Source of the DNA: Metellina segmentata
Lineage: Eukaryota > Arthropoda > Arachnida > Araneae > Tetragnathidae
DNA length: 64,000 nt
Reading direction: 5' to 3'
Assembly: GCA_947359465.1 (NCBI GenBank)
Contig: OX375875.1
Location: 18,973,458 to 19,037,457 of the forward strand
Under the pieces are notes generated by a model. The model ran no database searches, had not been told where the DNA came from, and saw only the letters and a list, made by a program, of their open reading frames with translations. This document shows, piece by piece, positions 33,461-44,835 of the stretch. The number at the start of each line of letters is the position of its first letter. The stretch's first letter is position 1. A program made the translations under genes and the position numbers.

Positions 33461-33624
33461 GTAAAACATTCCTGGTGTATGTGTATTACTTGACGTTATC
33501 TGGTATTAGGTGATGTTATCTGATATTACTTGACGTTATACTTGATTACTTGAAGTTAAATAAATGTACAAATTGTTTACTGCATGTCCTAGTAATGGGT
33601 CTGGAAAATATAAGTAAATTATGA

Positions 33625-34190
33625 AGTACTATCCGGTCAGCACAGCGTTGCCCATGACAGTTCCTTTCGTGTCTTTACTGATACCGAAAACTTTAAAAAG
33701 TAAAGACGATAGTTTTTTAAGTATGAGTCCCACCTCCTTCCATGACATAACACGGGCATGTTGCCTCCTTTCTTGCACCTCACTTATCCTTAAGTTATTA
33801 ATACGTCTCCAATATGCTGCAAAACTCTTGAAATTTTCACTCCGTCTTTAACGATAACGAAGAAAGAAACTTGGACTTAAGAATACAAAAGAAATAAACG
33901 CCTGTCAAATTTTTTTATTTGTTTTGTTTCGCTGGAATTGTTCGTGCTCAGGAAATGAAAGGAAAATAATAAATTTAGAATCTGATCTCTTCACACTGTT
34001 GCCATTCTTAGGAGAATAAATAATTTAAAAAATTGTTCGTTATTAAATGTTAAAATTCGGGCTTAGCATAAAATTAGAACTAACGAGTGCCAAATTTCAT
34101 TGCTGTAAGTCTTATAGATTCGTCTCAACACCGCACACAGACAGAAACGTCCTTTTACAATAGTAGAGACGAGGATAGAAAAGTACAAAA
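33625..34190 (+). repeat. Dispersed repeat D, second copy
   Basis: Shares 'cagcgttgcc', 'gaaattttcactc', 'gaaaataataaatttagaatc' and 'gtgccaaatttcattgctgt' in the same order with 27252-28010. Ends in 'cgtccttttacaatagtag'. Confidence 0.62.
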
Positions 34191-34193
34191 ATC

Positions 34194-34840
34194 TATATAT
34201 ATAATTCTCTTACGTGGCACGCAAAAAAGACGTTATTTGTTTTCGCGTTTTGGCAACATTGTACGATTTTTTTTATCCCAAAGCCTCGCGCTTCAATTGA
34301 ATTTATAGCGTTATCGGATGAAATGTTATTGAAAAAAAATGAATTTTAGTCGAGCTGTTGCAGTAAATAATAGAAATCAAAGAAAACGGAGGATCTTTTC
34401 AGGGTCATTTAAAAAAAAGTCCGTTTCGGGGCAAACTATTATAGTTCAACAAGACGCTTGCATTACAACTTTCGACAACAAACTCAATGAAAAAGCGTGG
34501 GTGGCTCGAGTGCTGGGTAAATGTACACACAACCAACATGCTGGATTTTCAATTTCCAAATCAACGCTCACATTTCGAGTCAAAATTTGCTCAAAGTTTC
34601 CATTTGAATTCTGATTCCAGAGGTACTGTAAATATCTTTTCTGAAAAATAGCATAAAATTTAGATTTGAAAAATATTTTTTTGGAATATCATATTTTGTT
34701 AACAATTCCTTCTGCTAGGACACATGTCTTCATTGATGCGAGCGAAGCGATCATAGGTTCGCGCAGCGAACCAATGAGGATTGCGAAGGAATCCTCTGGG
34801 GGTTGGCGAGCGTTAGCGAGCAGGGGGCGGGCCCCCTAGT
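34194..34840 (+). mobile_element. Helitron-like non-autonomous element, best copy (647 bp)
   Basis: Starts 'tctatatatataattctc' and ends in 'gggcgggccccctagt'. The last 110 bases hold the palindromes 'ggttcgcgcagcgaacc', an imperfect 'aggattgcgaaggaatcct' and 'gggggcgggcccc'. It aligns over its length with the inverted copy at 4215-4865. No coding capacity; the frame 34339-34614 recurs only because the element does. TC...CTAG termini, a 3'-terminal hairpin and absence of TSD suggest a Helitron or Helentron, but these are weak markers. Confidence 0.73.
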
Positions 34841-34849
34841 TATATATAT

Positions 34850-35631
34850 TGGCTTGTACAAAAAGTTTCAGAATTGTATCTATTAAAAAAAGTACGTCCA
34901 ACAATGCGCTAGGTATCTAAACTCCTACTTTACAACTAAAAGAACAATCTGTTTAAAATGGCTTGGTATTTTCAATAGATTTTGTTTGTTCTGCACTGAC
35001 TCTGAAAATTTCAGAAGGAATTACGCTTGCAGAAAATGGCGACTCCAAAATCTATGTATTTTTCTTTCATCTATTGCTTTTCTTCATTAAACTGGCATCG
35101 AACTTCCCGTTCACAGTGTGAAAAAAAAGGAAGGTAATAATTTGTTTTCCATTGTGCGAAAGAAACACAAAAAAGAATTCACAGACTGGTAATGTTGAGA
35201 TGTGAGGGGATTAGCTTACGTGATTTCACGAACAAGTCACTAATTTGTTGAAGTAGTTGGGAAAACTCAATCAGGAGATCCACGAAATGCCATTGAGTGT
35301 CGTAAAAAGAAGTTCCACGGAGGTGGCTGTACGTTAAAGGGATCACTGAATCTTCTGAAGTTTGTTCTTAAGACATTTTCGCAATGTTTCATTTTTATGC
35401 GTGGTATTCAGGTTGATAAAGCTGGGCCCTATCGGTTTCTCTAAATCCAGCTATATGGTTGCAAAGTATTAATCTTTTGCTGCTTTAAACAGTACGATTA
35501 CTTATTGTTCCATAATATTAGGAGGGATGCGGCGCGTTTTGTCCATTTGCGCTAAACTAGTATTATTTGCTCATATCTATTGATGGAAAACGTAGTCGCT
35601 CACATTTCATATGTTGTTTCAATCCTTATTT
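34850..35631. other. No recognised feature
   Basis: Nothing supported. A SINE 3' scrap ('cctattgtgttgcttcagtg') lies at 35636-35665. Confidence 0.4.
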
Positions 35632-35685
35632 AGATAGCCTATTGTGTTGCTTCAGTGGGACGTATATGTAGTATGCACTGTGTGT

Positions 35686-36220
35686 CAGGGCTCGAAATAC
35701 CCGGGTGCACAGGTGCACATGAAAATAAAATTGTGCACCAATTTTTCCCGCTAGATGCACACAGTGCACCTAACGTTTAAAAAAATGGGATGAAACATGT
35801 TATGTGATTTTGATGTTTGAATAAAATATTAATATTGACCTCTTTCGCTCTAAAGGAACGTAATTAAAATTCCTGTATACACACTATGTGAAAACTAAAT
35901 CGCTGGGCCGTAATGGGTTTATACAGGAGGAAGGTTTACTTGTGCCACTGCCACCATAACTTCCCGATGATCGAAACGTTTGCTAGATGGCTCTGTTGAA
36001 GCGACAGCCGTACGCCGGAGAATTTAGATGTTTAAATATTTTTATTTACTATACTACTAACCTATATAAACATACCCAAATAATAAAGTAGTTGATACAA
36101 CATTAATGCCCTTATATTACGTTTTTTTTAAATATGCACCTAAAATATAACCTGTGCATCTAATTTAAAAACTTAGGTGCATAAGGTGCACCTGCATTAA
36201 AAAATTTATTTCGAGGCCTG
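35686..36220. mobile_element. hAT-type MITE, second copy (535 bp)
   Basis: Ends 'cagggctcgaaata' and the complement of 'caggcctcgaaata'. Flanks ctgtgtgt (35678-35685) and ctgtatgt (36221-36228) give a 7/8 target duplication. The orientation is opposite to 9094-9637, with the same internal blocks ('gggtttataca', 'tagatgtttaaatat'). Confidence 0.87.
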
Positions 36221-36440
36221 CTGTATGTATTATACACTGTATGTAGTATGCACTGTATGTAGTATGCACTGTATGTAGTATGCACTGTATGTAGTATGTA
36301 CTGTATGTATGTATTATACACTGTATGTATGTATGCAATATACACTGTATGTATGTTGTATACACTGTATGTATGTTGTATACACTGTATGTATGTATAT
36401 GTAGTATACACTGTATGTACGTATATGTAGTATGCAATAC
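36221..36440. repeat. Tandem repeat of 'gtatgtagtatgcact' type
   Basis: About 16-bp units at the left, expanding to 28-34-bp variants ('tatacactgtatgtatgt') at the right. The reading frames across it are artefacts of the repeat. Confidence 0.93.
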
Positions 36441-37476
36441 CCTACAATTATGGACCGGGTAGCAAGATGTGATGGTATAAGGGTAAGAATACACTCTTTA
36501 ATAGGGGGATGGTCCCCAATGACACTAGCAACCCTTCTGGGCATACTTACAAGGTTTTGATACATGTTTATGGGTACTTGTGTCCATTCGTGCTGTAAGA
36601 ATGTTGCCTGCTCAGCTGTAGATTTCGGACGGGGTTCTCTGTTCGTAAGCGTCGTCCCAACGCGTCCCACAAATGTTCTATGGGTTTAGGTCGGGACTCT
36701 GGGCAGGGAAGAGGTTTTACATCATTGTCTTGATACCACTGCTTGACAGGCTGCAAGATGCTATGAAGCGTTGTCGTCCTGGAAGTAACATTCGTTCATT
36801 TCATACAATTGCGAGAGATTAGGAAGAACCTGGTTGTCCAAAATGTTCATGTAAGCGTCGGCGTGAATGAACAACATTCAAAGGTTCCAGGCCATATCAC
36901 GAAAAACACCCCAAAGCGAGTACACCACCAACCACCGAACTTGACAGTTGGAACAATGCAATTGGGTTACAGACGTTCACTTGGAATTCGCCAAACCCAA
37001 GCACGCGCATCCGACTGAAAGAGCATGCAGCATGACTCGTCGCTCCATAAAACCGTCTTACAGTGGTCCACAGTCCATTCGCGACGGCGCAAACAGCAAG
37101 CAAGTCTGTCGGCTTTGTTGAATGGGGTGATGTTTGGTTAGTGTGCGGCAACACAACCGTGGTGTTCTTTCCGCAAAGTAGTATTGGAGTGCACCGTAAC
37201 CCCTGCTGCCTGTTGAAACTCACTGTTGATGATTTGGAGTGGTTGTTACGAACTTCACGCTTTAGGACTCGCTGATCCCATTCGGTCAGTTCAAGTGGAC
37301 GACCAACGTGTGCAGTTCGTGTCCCAACTCCCGTAGTCTTCCACTTCTTCACGACATCACCAAAAATTGACCGTAGCTGTGATAATTCTACCGCAATTGC
37401 ACGAATAGACTTGCCACTTATGACAACCAACTATAACACCTCTTTCAAAGTCACTAAGTTCCTTTAGTTTCGACAT
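36436..37476 (-). pseudogene. Tc1/mariner transposase, near full length but frameshifted
   Basis: The longest Tc1 copy. The start codon is at 37474-37476 (minus), reading 'MSKLKELSDFERGVIVG'. Then frame changes give 'GKSIRAIAVELSQL' and 'VVKKWKTTGVGTRTAHVGRP', the helix-turn-helix and GRPR-like linker of the DNA-binding half. Further on 'TKHHPIQQSRQTCLLFAPSRMDCGP' is followed by the first catalytic region, then 'LDNQVLP', 'SVKQWYQDND', and a shortened signature in which 'SPDLNPIEH' is reduced. At least four frameshifts. The terminus at the left is 'taccctacaattatgg'; the matching right terminus is not found. Confidence 0.88.
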
Positions 37477-37614
37477 ATTGTCGCAGTTTAACACAGAACT
37501 AATGACGTTACCACTTCGCGTATCGTATTTAACTTTAACAGTTCACGGGCGAGCACCTGGATTTATTTAAATTCGACGAGCAGTCGGATTTTATTTAAAT
37601 CCGCTCACGTTCGG

Positions 37615-37941
37615 TAATGGTAATTTTAGTTAACGTCGTACTAGAGCAACACAACGGGCTATTAACGACGGTCCGGAATCAGTCCCTTAAGGGAAAGATT
37701 CGAGGACAACACCTCGTAATTTTGAACCACGGTCAGATGACGAAGCAACACCTGAGCTGGCACCCCACTCTCCAAACTTCCACGCCAACCCAACGTGAGG
37801 ACTTTCGGCCACGACAGATTTAAGGTGCACCAGCCGTCTCTACACCATACGTTTACAAACATCCATGCCCGGACCCGGATTCGAACCAGGAACCTTCCTA
37901 TCTAGAGGCTAACACCTTAACCACTATACCGGTTGGTCGGC
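37615..37941 (-). mobile_element. SINE-A, full length with 14-bp TSD
   Basis: Flanks 37601-37614 and 37942-37955 are identical (ccgctcacgttcgg). The copy is close to consensus. Confidence 0.95.
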
Positions 37942-37955
37942 CCGCTCACGTTCGG

Positions 37956-39267
37956 AGAGAGAGGGATTAGAGTCATAAAATATTAATTTGGAAATTTAAA
38001 ATCGTTACGTTTATCGTATCTTTTCTAAAAAAAATATAGTACTATAGTACGATTGCTGGTCAGCTAGCGCGTTTCAGAAAGATTTGTAACTCTGAATCTA
38101 ACTTTCACTTACTATAAATATCTAAATATCCTTTTCTTTCTTTAGTACTAATCTTGAAAAATTGAATACTTTCAACAATTATTTAACCGATGACTAATTC
38201 CATTTCTTAATTCCTTCCGAGTCGTATTAGTTGCCTTTCAATTCTATGAAAATTTATCTAAATTTCCTTTTCTAAGTAAAGCTGGAGACGAACACGCAAT
38301 TTTTTTTTTTACTTTTAAAAATAGAAATCGGAATAATGTCGGTTCTTAATAACTATACACGAACAATATCCTTTTTTCGTTTTCGAACACTATCATTTTT
38401 ATAGTTTCAATCCAACAAGAATTTAACTGTCATTAAAGTTATAGCGCTTTGGTGGACGAAATAAATGGAGGCGTTTGGTGGCGAGCTTAGGGCTTGGTGT
38501 TGCCGGTCTCTCGGTTGCTGTTGCGGGTTTGAACTCGTTTTCTTCCAACTCTTTTTATAATGTTTTTGTTGTGTTGTAAATATGTTTGGCTCGTACAGTA
38601 GAAAATCTTTAGCTTAAATAATGATATGCCTCCCTATGAAAAATAAAGAAACTGAACACAGTTCTTTTAAAAATGTAAAGATAATTTATTACAAGAATTA
38701 AAGTTAACGCGAAAGAATTAACGAACATTTAAATAAAAGGGGCCACGAATATACACAGAAAAAATCAACTATCACAAATTATGAATTGAAACAAAAGATG
38801 AAATTCCAAGAGAAAGAGATGGGGACCGATGGCAAAACCCGAACAAAAGATGACTCATCCTTGGCAAAAAGGGGAAAATATACTCGAGGTTTCGACATAC
38901 CAGGTGTCAGGCTTTAAATCGAATCTATAAGGCGTTTCCACCATTTCGAACGTTTCGCGTCCGGCAGCAGGAACGTTCTATAGAAGATCGTGGTTCCCGG
39001 ATTTAGCAAGATAAACTTCTGCCAAGTAGTCCACGAGGTCGCCTGAAATTCAAATCTTCCACTTCGTAATGTGTCTACAATCGCTTCTTTCAATCCAACC
39101 GGTGGTCGCTTTGATCTATGTTCGATCCACGCACCATAGGAAATTTATCCGCACCCAGTCAGTTCCAGATGAAATGTTTTGTTCCCACAGTATACTTTTG
39201 TCTCTTCAGCTCAGAATATTTTCAAAGCTACTATGTACAACAATTGTCGCGTTCCTATTCTTTACGC
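37956..39267. other. Single-copy-looking DNA, no supported gene
   Basis: 1.3 kb without a recognised repeat. The frames at 39069-39348 run into the tandem repeat and show no domain. Confidence 0.45.
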
Positions 39268-39394
39268 AACAGGAACACGAACTCATTCTTAACAGAACAG
39301 GAACACGGACTCATTCTTAACAGAACAGGAACACGAACTCATTCTTAACAGAACAGGAACACGAACTCATTCTTAACAGAACAGGAACACGAAC
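39268..39394. repeat. 28-bp tandem repeat, about 4.5 copies
   Basis: 'aacaggaacacgaactcat' plus 'tcttaacag' repeats with almost no change. Confidence 0.95.
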
Positions 39395-40047
39395 GTCTTG
39401 TTCGTGCACGTAAGAACGAAAAGTAAAAACAAATTATTCTTAAAAATTAACTCAACATTTTGTTTTGTATGTTTGGGGAGATAAAAGTATGGTATCCAAA
39501 AGCAAATAACATTCCGTTTACTCAATCGTTAAGTTTTCTGTATTGACAACATTGGTTAATTTTGTACCCCACTTCGTAGCTTACTTTGCCTTGTATTGCG
39601 TACGTTTTTTACAGGGCTTGATTCAGAAAAAGGACAAAGGATTTCTTCCAAGAGAAACTGGACCTCTTTTTTCATCCTCTTAATTTGCGACGCTTTGCTT
39701 AACTCCCTTTTCTGCATATTCTTCATGAATATTTATGTAGCCGCACGTGTAGAACAGAGCCAAGCCCCGCGCAATTAACATAATGATGTTTTCATCCTTG
39801 GTGGTTATGCCACTGACGCATAAAAAATGCACAATATTCGCTGAAGCTGCGGCTTTTAATCTTGTTGGGAACCTTAAACTTCGCGTTGGAAAAAATCTGG
39901 TAACTTACTTGACCCAAGGCAACAAAAAGGGACGTTTGTTTAGCCGGTTTAATTTATCATCGATACACTAGGGTATATACCATGTGATGCCAGTCTACTT
40001 GGATGCCCCCAAACAACGCAAGGTTTTATACCTTATATCGATAGGTA
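39395..40047. other. No supported gene
   Basis: Short frames only. Confidence 0.4.
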
Positions 40048-40338
40048 GTTAATTAACGTCCCACTGGAGCAACTAAAGGGATATTGGCAAAGGTACGGGA
40101 GCAATCCGGAATGGAAAGATTCAAGGACAACGTCTAGTAATTTCGAATCAAAGTCAGATGAAGAAGACAACACATGAGCTGGCACTCCACTCTCCGAACT
40201 TCCATACCATCACTCCAACATGTTGACATTTGTGGTCACGACAGATTTAAAGTACACCAGCAACCTTGCGCACGACGGCCTTCTGCTGGACCGAGTTTCG
40301 AACTTTCAACCCTCCGTTTTGGTAATCCGTTGCTCCGC
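40048..40338 (-). repeat. SINE-B copy, minus
   Basis: 'taggtagttaattaacgtcc' tail to a head ending near 'ggtaatccgttgctcc'. Confidence 0.85.
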
Positions 40339-40339
40339 C

Positions 40340-40640
40340 AGGGGCCGCTGTTGGAAGAGTAACGGACTATTAACAGGAGGGTTGCGAGTTCGAATCCAAC
40401 CAAAAATGGTCGTGTGCAAGGGTGGGAATGGCGCACGTTAAAACTCGTGGCCTGAAATGCCCTCACGTTGGTGTGGAAGTTTGGAGAATGGGGTTCCAGC
40501 TCGGGCATTGCCTCGTCATCTGACCGAGATTCGAAATTACGTTGTCCTTGTTTCTTTCCCTTTGGGGATTGATCCCGGAAAATTACCGATAGCCAGTCGA
40601 ATTGCTTATGTGCGACGTTAATTAATATACCTACCTAACT
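40340..40640 (+). repeat. SINE-B copy, plus (inverted to its neighbour)
   Basis: Head with 'ggaagagtaacggacta' and 'gcgagttcgaatccaacc'; body and 'aatatacctacctaac' tail. With 40048-40338 it forms a head-to-head pair about 300 bp per arm. Confidence 0.88.
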
Positions 40641-41264
40641 ATTGGTTCTTAACACTAGTAAGAGAAAATAAATAATTTTTTCCAGGAGATTTCCAGGAGA
40701 GTCCGCATGTATGGAATTCCATATTACGATTGCCCCCCCCCCCAGAATCAGGATTTCTCCAAGGGAAGGAGGGGGGCTATTTGCGGGGGTGGAGAGGAAA
40801 AAGCACGGAGTCGGATCCTTAGGGAGTTCGGTGGATGGAACGCTTTGTTTGTTCGCGGAACGTCTGTGCACTGCAAATACCATTAATGGCGACCACTGGG
40901 GGATGAGACGGCATGATCCCATTCCAGATATGCAGGCTATAGCTAGAAAAGAAAACAATGCGGAATAATCGATGCAGGCGCATTTAGGCCTACTTTCGGA
41001 TTCATTGCTATCTCGGCACGAATTGTCCGAAGCTATCAGTATTGGTAAATAATTTCGGAGCAGGGAATGTAGATGTAGGTATTGATAAAGCATTGTTTCC
41101 ACTCTTCTGCAAATAGTACGTGAGTTGCGGCTGAGGGATCTCCCACAATTGAGGCTTACATGCATTGCATGTTTGGGTAGTTCTGCAGTGAGTAGTATTA
41201 GGCTGGAATGCAAAAGTTCGTCTCGTTTATTTTTGGAAACAAATGAAGAAACATTATTTCATTT
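40641..41264. other. No supported gene; longest open frame of the window
   Basis: A 192-codon frame runs on the minus strand (40635-41213), and an 85-codon plus frame overlaps it. The minus protein is rich in Ser, Leu and Pro, shows no domain I recognise, and crosses a C-homopolymer at 40733-40742. I consider it chance. Confidence 0.3.
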
Positions 41265-41660
41265 ACTACTGGTGCACGTTAAATTTGTCGTGGCCGAAAG
41301 TCCTCACGTTGGGTTGGTGTGCAAGTTTGTAGAGTGGGGTGCCAGCTCAGGTGTTACCTCGTCATCTGACCGTGGTTCAAAATGACGTGGTATCCTCTGG
41401 GATACTTTCCCTTAGGAAGTGCCGTGGGCGTTGGCGTTGTGTGGAAGTTTGGAGAATGGGGTGCCATTTCAGATGTGACCATGGTTCATTATGACGTGGT
41501 GTGTTGTCCTCGGATCTTTAGGATTTGAAAACTTATGGTGTTGTGGCGGCTGGTGCATGTTAAATGTATCGTGGCCGAAAGTCCTTTTTGAAAGAAAAAG
41601 TGGAGAGTAGGGTGCCAGCTCACAGATGTTGCCTCGTCAATTCACCGTGGTTCAAAATTA
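41265..41660 (+). repeat. Mosaic of three SINE body fragments
   Basis: Successive plus-strand starts of the 'ctggtgca(c)gttaaat' block near 41269 and 41549, with a body restart at about 41424, each incomplete. Confidence 0.75.
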
Positions 41661-41664
41661 CGTG

Positions 41665-42183
41665 GGGATACACAGAAGGGCTATTTTTCGTGGTATGTCC
41701 TGGTATCTTTGTATGTTGTTCCTGGTCAACTAAACACCGACGCCTACATGAACATTTTGGACAATCAGGTTCTTCCAACGCTCTGACAATTTTATGGAAT
41801 GGACGAATGTTACTTCCAGGATGACAACTCTCAGTGTCATGTTGCAGCTTCTGTCGAACAATGGTATCGAGGTATAGATGTGAAACGCCTTCAATGGCCT
41901 ACTCAGAGTCCCGACCTAAACCCCATGGTACATATGTGTGACGCGTTCGAGCGACGCTTACGGACCAGGAAACCATGTCCGAAATCTACAGTCGAGTTGG
42001 CGACATTCTTGGAGCAGGAATGGACAAAAATACCCATAGCTGTGTATCAAAACCTTGTTGAAAGTATGCCAGTAGGGTTGCTAGTATGATTGCAGCACGT
42101 GGTGGACCATCCCCCTATTAAAGCATGTATTCTCTCCCTTATACCATCCCATCTTGCTGTCCGGTCCATTATTGTAAGGTAGT
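41665..42183 (+). pseudogene. Tc1/mariner transposase, C-terminal half
   Basis: Begins inside a SINE body ('aaaattacgtgggga') and continues as Tc1 sequence to the right terminus 'ccattattgtaaggtagtg'. The frame 41799-42089 reads 'MDECYFQDDNSQCHVAASVEQWY', '[26 protein letters not shown]', 'PKSTVELATFLEQEW'. The usual Glu in 'NPIEH' is Val here, so the third catalytic position appears to be lost. An upstream stop splits it from 'TLWKF'. Confidence 0.87.
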
Positions 42184-42339
42184 GTATATTCTCTCGCGTC
42201 TGCGAAGCATTCTTGCATTTTCGGAAATAAAAAAAAACATACTAGGTCGAAAATGATCTTTATTTTGTGTCTTTTTTAGAGCTTAACAAAAAATTTAAAG
42301 AACACAAACCAAGTACTCGCTCAAATTCCTCCCTTCAAA

Positions 42340-42660
42340 CACCGGCCGACCGGTCTGGTGGTTAAGGTGTTACTCTCTAGATAGGAAGGTAAGGCATAGA
42401 GGCCGGCTGGTGCACTTTAAATCTGTCGAAAACCCTCACGTTGGGTGTGTGTGCAAGTTTGGAGATTGGGGTGCCAGATCAGGTGGGTCAAAATAACGTG
42501 GTGTTGTCCTGGGATCTTTAGGGGATTGATCCCAAATTGTCGTCAATAGTCCGTTGTGTTGCTCTAGAACGACGTTAATTAAAAAATACCAATTATTACC
42601 CGGACCGTCGTCAATAGCCCGTTGTGTTGCTCCAGTACGACTTTAATTAAAATACCTACC
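42340..42660 (+). repeat. SINE-A, diverged, with duplicated 3' end
   Basis: Head 'ccgaccggtctggtggtta' without a recognisable B box, body with deletions, then a second copy of the last 60 bases (42599-42660). Confidence 0.82.
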
Positions 42661-42701
42661 TTCTACCAAAGTACAGAAATATTTTACCGTATTAGTTTCG
42701 A

Positions 42702-43028
42702 GCCGACCAACCGGTATAGTGGTTAAGGTGTTAGCCTCTTGATCGGAAGGTTCCTGGTTCGAATCCGGGTCCGGGCATGGATGTTTGTAAACGTATGGTG
42801 TAGAGGCGGCTGGTGCACCTTAAATCTGTCGTGGTCGAAAGTCCTCACGTTGGGTTGGCGTGGAAGTTTGGAGAGTGGGGTGCCAGCTCAGGTGTTGGTT
42901 TGTCATCTGACCGTGGTTCAAAATTACGATGTGTTGTCCTCGGATCTTCCCCTTAAGGGACTGATCCCGGACCGTCGTCAATAGCCCGTCGTGTTGCTCT
43001 AGAACGACGTTAACTAAAAATTACCATT
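42702..43028 (+). mobile_element. SINE-A, full length with 16-bp TSD
   Basis: Flanks accgtattagtttcga (42686-42701) and accgtataagtttcga (43029-43044) differ at one base. Confidence 0.94.
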
Positions 43029-43170
43029 ACCGTATAAGTTTCGAATAATTTTAAATAGAAAAAAAAAACCTCGGCGATAGAACGTATACCTTTCTCATTC
43101 CTTCAGTATATCGCTTTTTCTCTTGTCCCCGCGGAAACGCGCTGTAAAGAAGAGTTGCTTCAATCCCCAT

Positions 43171-43464
43171 TCATTTCCACACATTGGCATATGTTAAGGT
43201 AATCTCCATTCCTCTCGTGAGTTCTTTTTCGAACCTTAAAAACATTCTCGAACGAACATCCTCTCCATTCCATCGAATACGGAATGCGTCTCTCCCGGCA
43301 TTCGTGGCATAATTGACACGTGAAAGGATTCTCCAGGAAGTACTTTGTAATGGAACTATATTTGGAGTGTTGAGCACCTCTACTCGGGGATGTCCATCAC
43401 GTGATGGCATTCTGGGGAGAAGAATTGCCACATGTGTGAGAGAAATGTCATTCTTCTTCATCAA
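43171..43464 (-). other. 97-codon open frame, not recognised
   Basis: Minus-strand frame ending 'RGMEITLTYANVWK'. It is not a SINE or known repeat, has a mixed, protein-like composition (Arg, Glu, Asn) and no low-complexity run. There is no clear splice acceptor before it and the ATG context is plain. It could be an exon, a decayed gene or chance; I cannot assign a family. Confidence 0.2.
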
Positions 43465-43540
43465 GATGGCGTCCTTCCGATGCCGATAAACGGCGCGAAG
43501 CTGGGTTAATTGCTTCGTTTGCTACCACTTGGAAAATGGT

Positions 43541-44060
43541 AGTTATTTAATAGACGTCGTAATAGAGCTAAACAACGGGCTATTGACGACGGTCCGGATC
43601 TTACCCGAAGGGAAAGATAAAAGGACGACACCACGTAATTTTGAACCGTGCAAACCTGAAAGGAGAGATCCGAAGACAAACCCCACGTAATTTTGAACCG
43701 TGAAAACCTTAAAGGAGTGATCCGAAGACAAACCCCACGTAATTTTGAACCGTGCAAACCTGAAAGGAGAGATCCGAAGACAAACCCCACGTAATTTTGA
43801 ACCGTGCAAACCTGAAAGGAGAGATCCGAAGACAAACCCCACGTAATTTTGAACCGTGCAAACCTGAAAGGAGAGATCCGAAGACAAACCCCACGTAATT
43901 TTGAACCGTGGTCAGATGAAATGGCAACACATGAACTAGCACGGCACTCTCCAAACTTCCTCACCACAGCCAACGTTACTAATTTAACGTGTACATTTAA
44001 CAACAGATTTAGCGTGCACAAGACCCTTTTGTACACTGTGATCTTTCGTTAGATTTGAAC
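43541..44060 (-). repeat. SINE-B copy expanded by an internal tandem repeat
   Basis: 3' end 'ttaatagacgtcgtaatag' at the left, head side near 'tttcgttagatttgaactcgc' at the right. About 260 bp of the length is a tandem array. Confidence 0.85.
43641..43900. repeat. 52-bp tandem repeat within the SINE, 5 copies
   Basis: The landmark 'ttgaaccgtg' recurs at 43641, 43693, 43745, 43797, 43849 and 43901, exactly 52 bp apart, each with 'gagatccgaagacaaaccc'. One unit has 'tgaaaaccttaaagg'; the others are identical. Confidence 0.97.
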
Positions 44061-44220
44061 TCGCAAACCTCTTGTTTCAAATCTATCACTTTTCCAACGG
44101 GTTCTCGATGAGATATATCGTCCTTTGTGAAAAAAACACGATTGCGATGGACGATATCCAAATTTTGAGTATCTTGTCGTTCGAGTCATTTTTCCAAGCG
44201 ACGAAGTTACCTCTTCATCG

Positions 44221-44598
44221 ACCGATGAGGCAACACACGAGCTGGCACCCCACTCTCCAAACTTCCACACCAACCCAACGTGAGGGTTTTCGGCCACAAC
44301 AGATTTAAGGAGCTCCAGCCGCTTTTACACCATACGCTTACAAACATCCATGCACTGACCCGGATTCGAACTAGTTACCTTCCGATCTAGAGGCTAACAC
44401 CTTAACCGCCAGACCGGTTGGTCTTCGTGAACGGTCCGGGATGAATTATCGAAGGGCAAGATCCGAGGGCAACACACCACGTCATATCGAACCACGGTTA
44501 GATGACGCTGTCAGATCTGAGATGGCACCCCATTCTCCATACGTCCACACTACGCCAACCCGAGGACATTTGAGGCCACGCATTCCTAATGTAAAACA
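44221..44598 (-). repeat. SINE-A (5' two thirds) and a SINE-B body fragment
   Basis: 44221-44424 holds body and complete head of a SINE-A, cut at 'atgaggcaacacacg'. 44425-44598 holds a SINE-B body piece ending 'catttgaggccacgc'. Confidence 0.82.
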
Positions 44599-44599
44599 T

Positions 44600-44835
44600 C
44601 CCCGAGGACAACACCTCGTCATTTTGAACCACGGTCAGATGACGAGGCAACACCTGAGATGACACACCACTCTCCACACCAACCCAACGTGAGGGCTTTC
44701 GGCCACGACAAATTTAAGGAGCACCAGCCGCCTTTACACTTTACGTTTTTCAAACATCCTTGCACTGACCCAGATTCGAACCAGGAACCTTCCGATCTAG
44801 AGGCTAACACCTCAACCACCAGAACGGATGGTCGG
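44600..44835 (-). repeat. SINE-A, 3' end missing
   Basis: Starts in the body ('cgaggacaacacctcgtc') and ends with the head 'agaacggatggtcgg'. The part downstream of the body start is absent. Confidence 0.85.

Noticed and set aside
36160..36494. Tyr/Ile/Thr-rich frames
   Set aside because: Direct translation of the tandem 'tatgtagtatgcactg' array.
38000..39250. Possible promoter or gene in the longest repeat-free stretch
   Set aside because: Only short frames and no coherent splice signals seen by eye; nothing to support a call.
40635..41213. 192-codon minus-strand open frame, the longest in the window
   Set aside because: No recognised domain, overlaps a plus-strand frame in the same DNA, crosses a C-homopolymer and has no splice or promoter support.
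43506..44036. 176-codon minus-strand repeat protein
   Set aside because: It is the 52-bp tandem within a SINE-B read through three frames.
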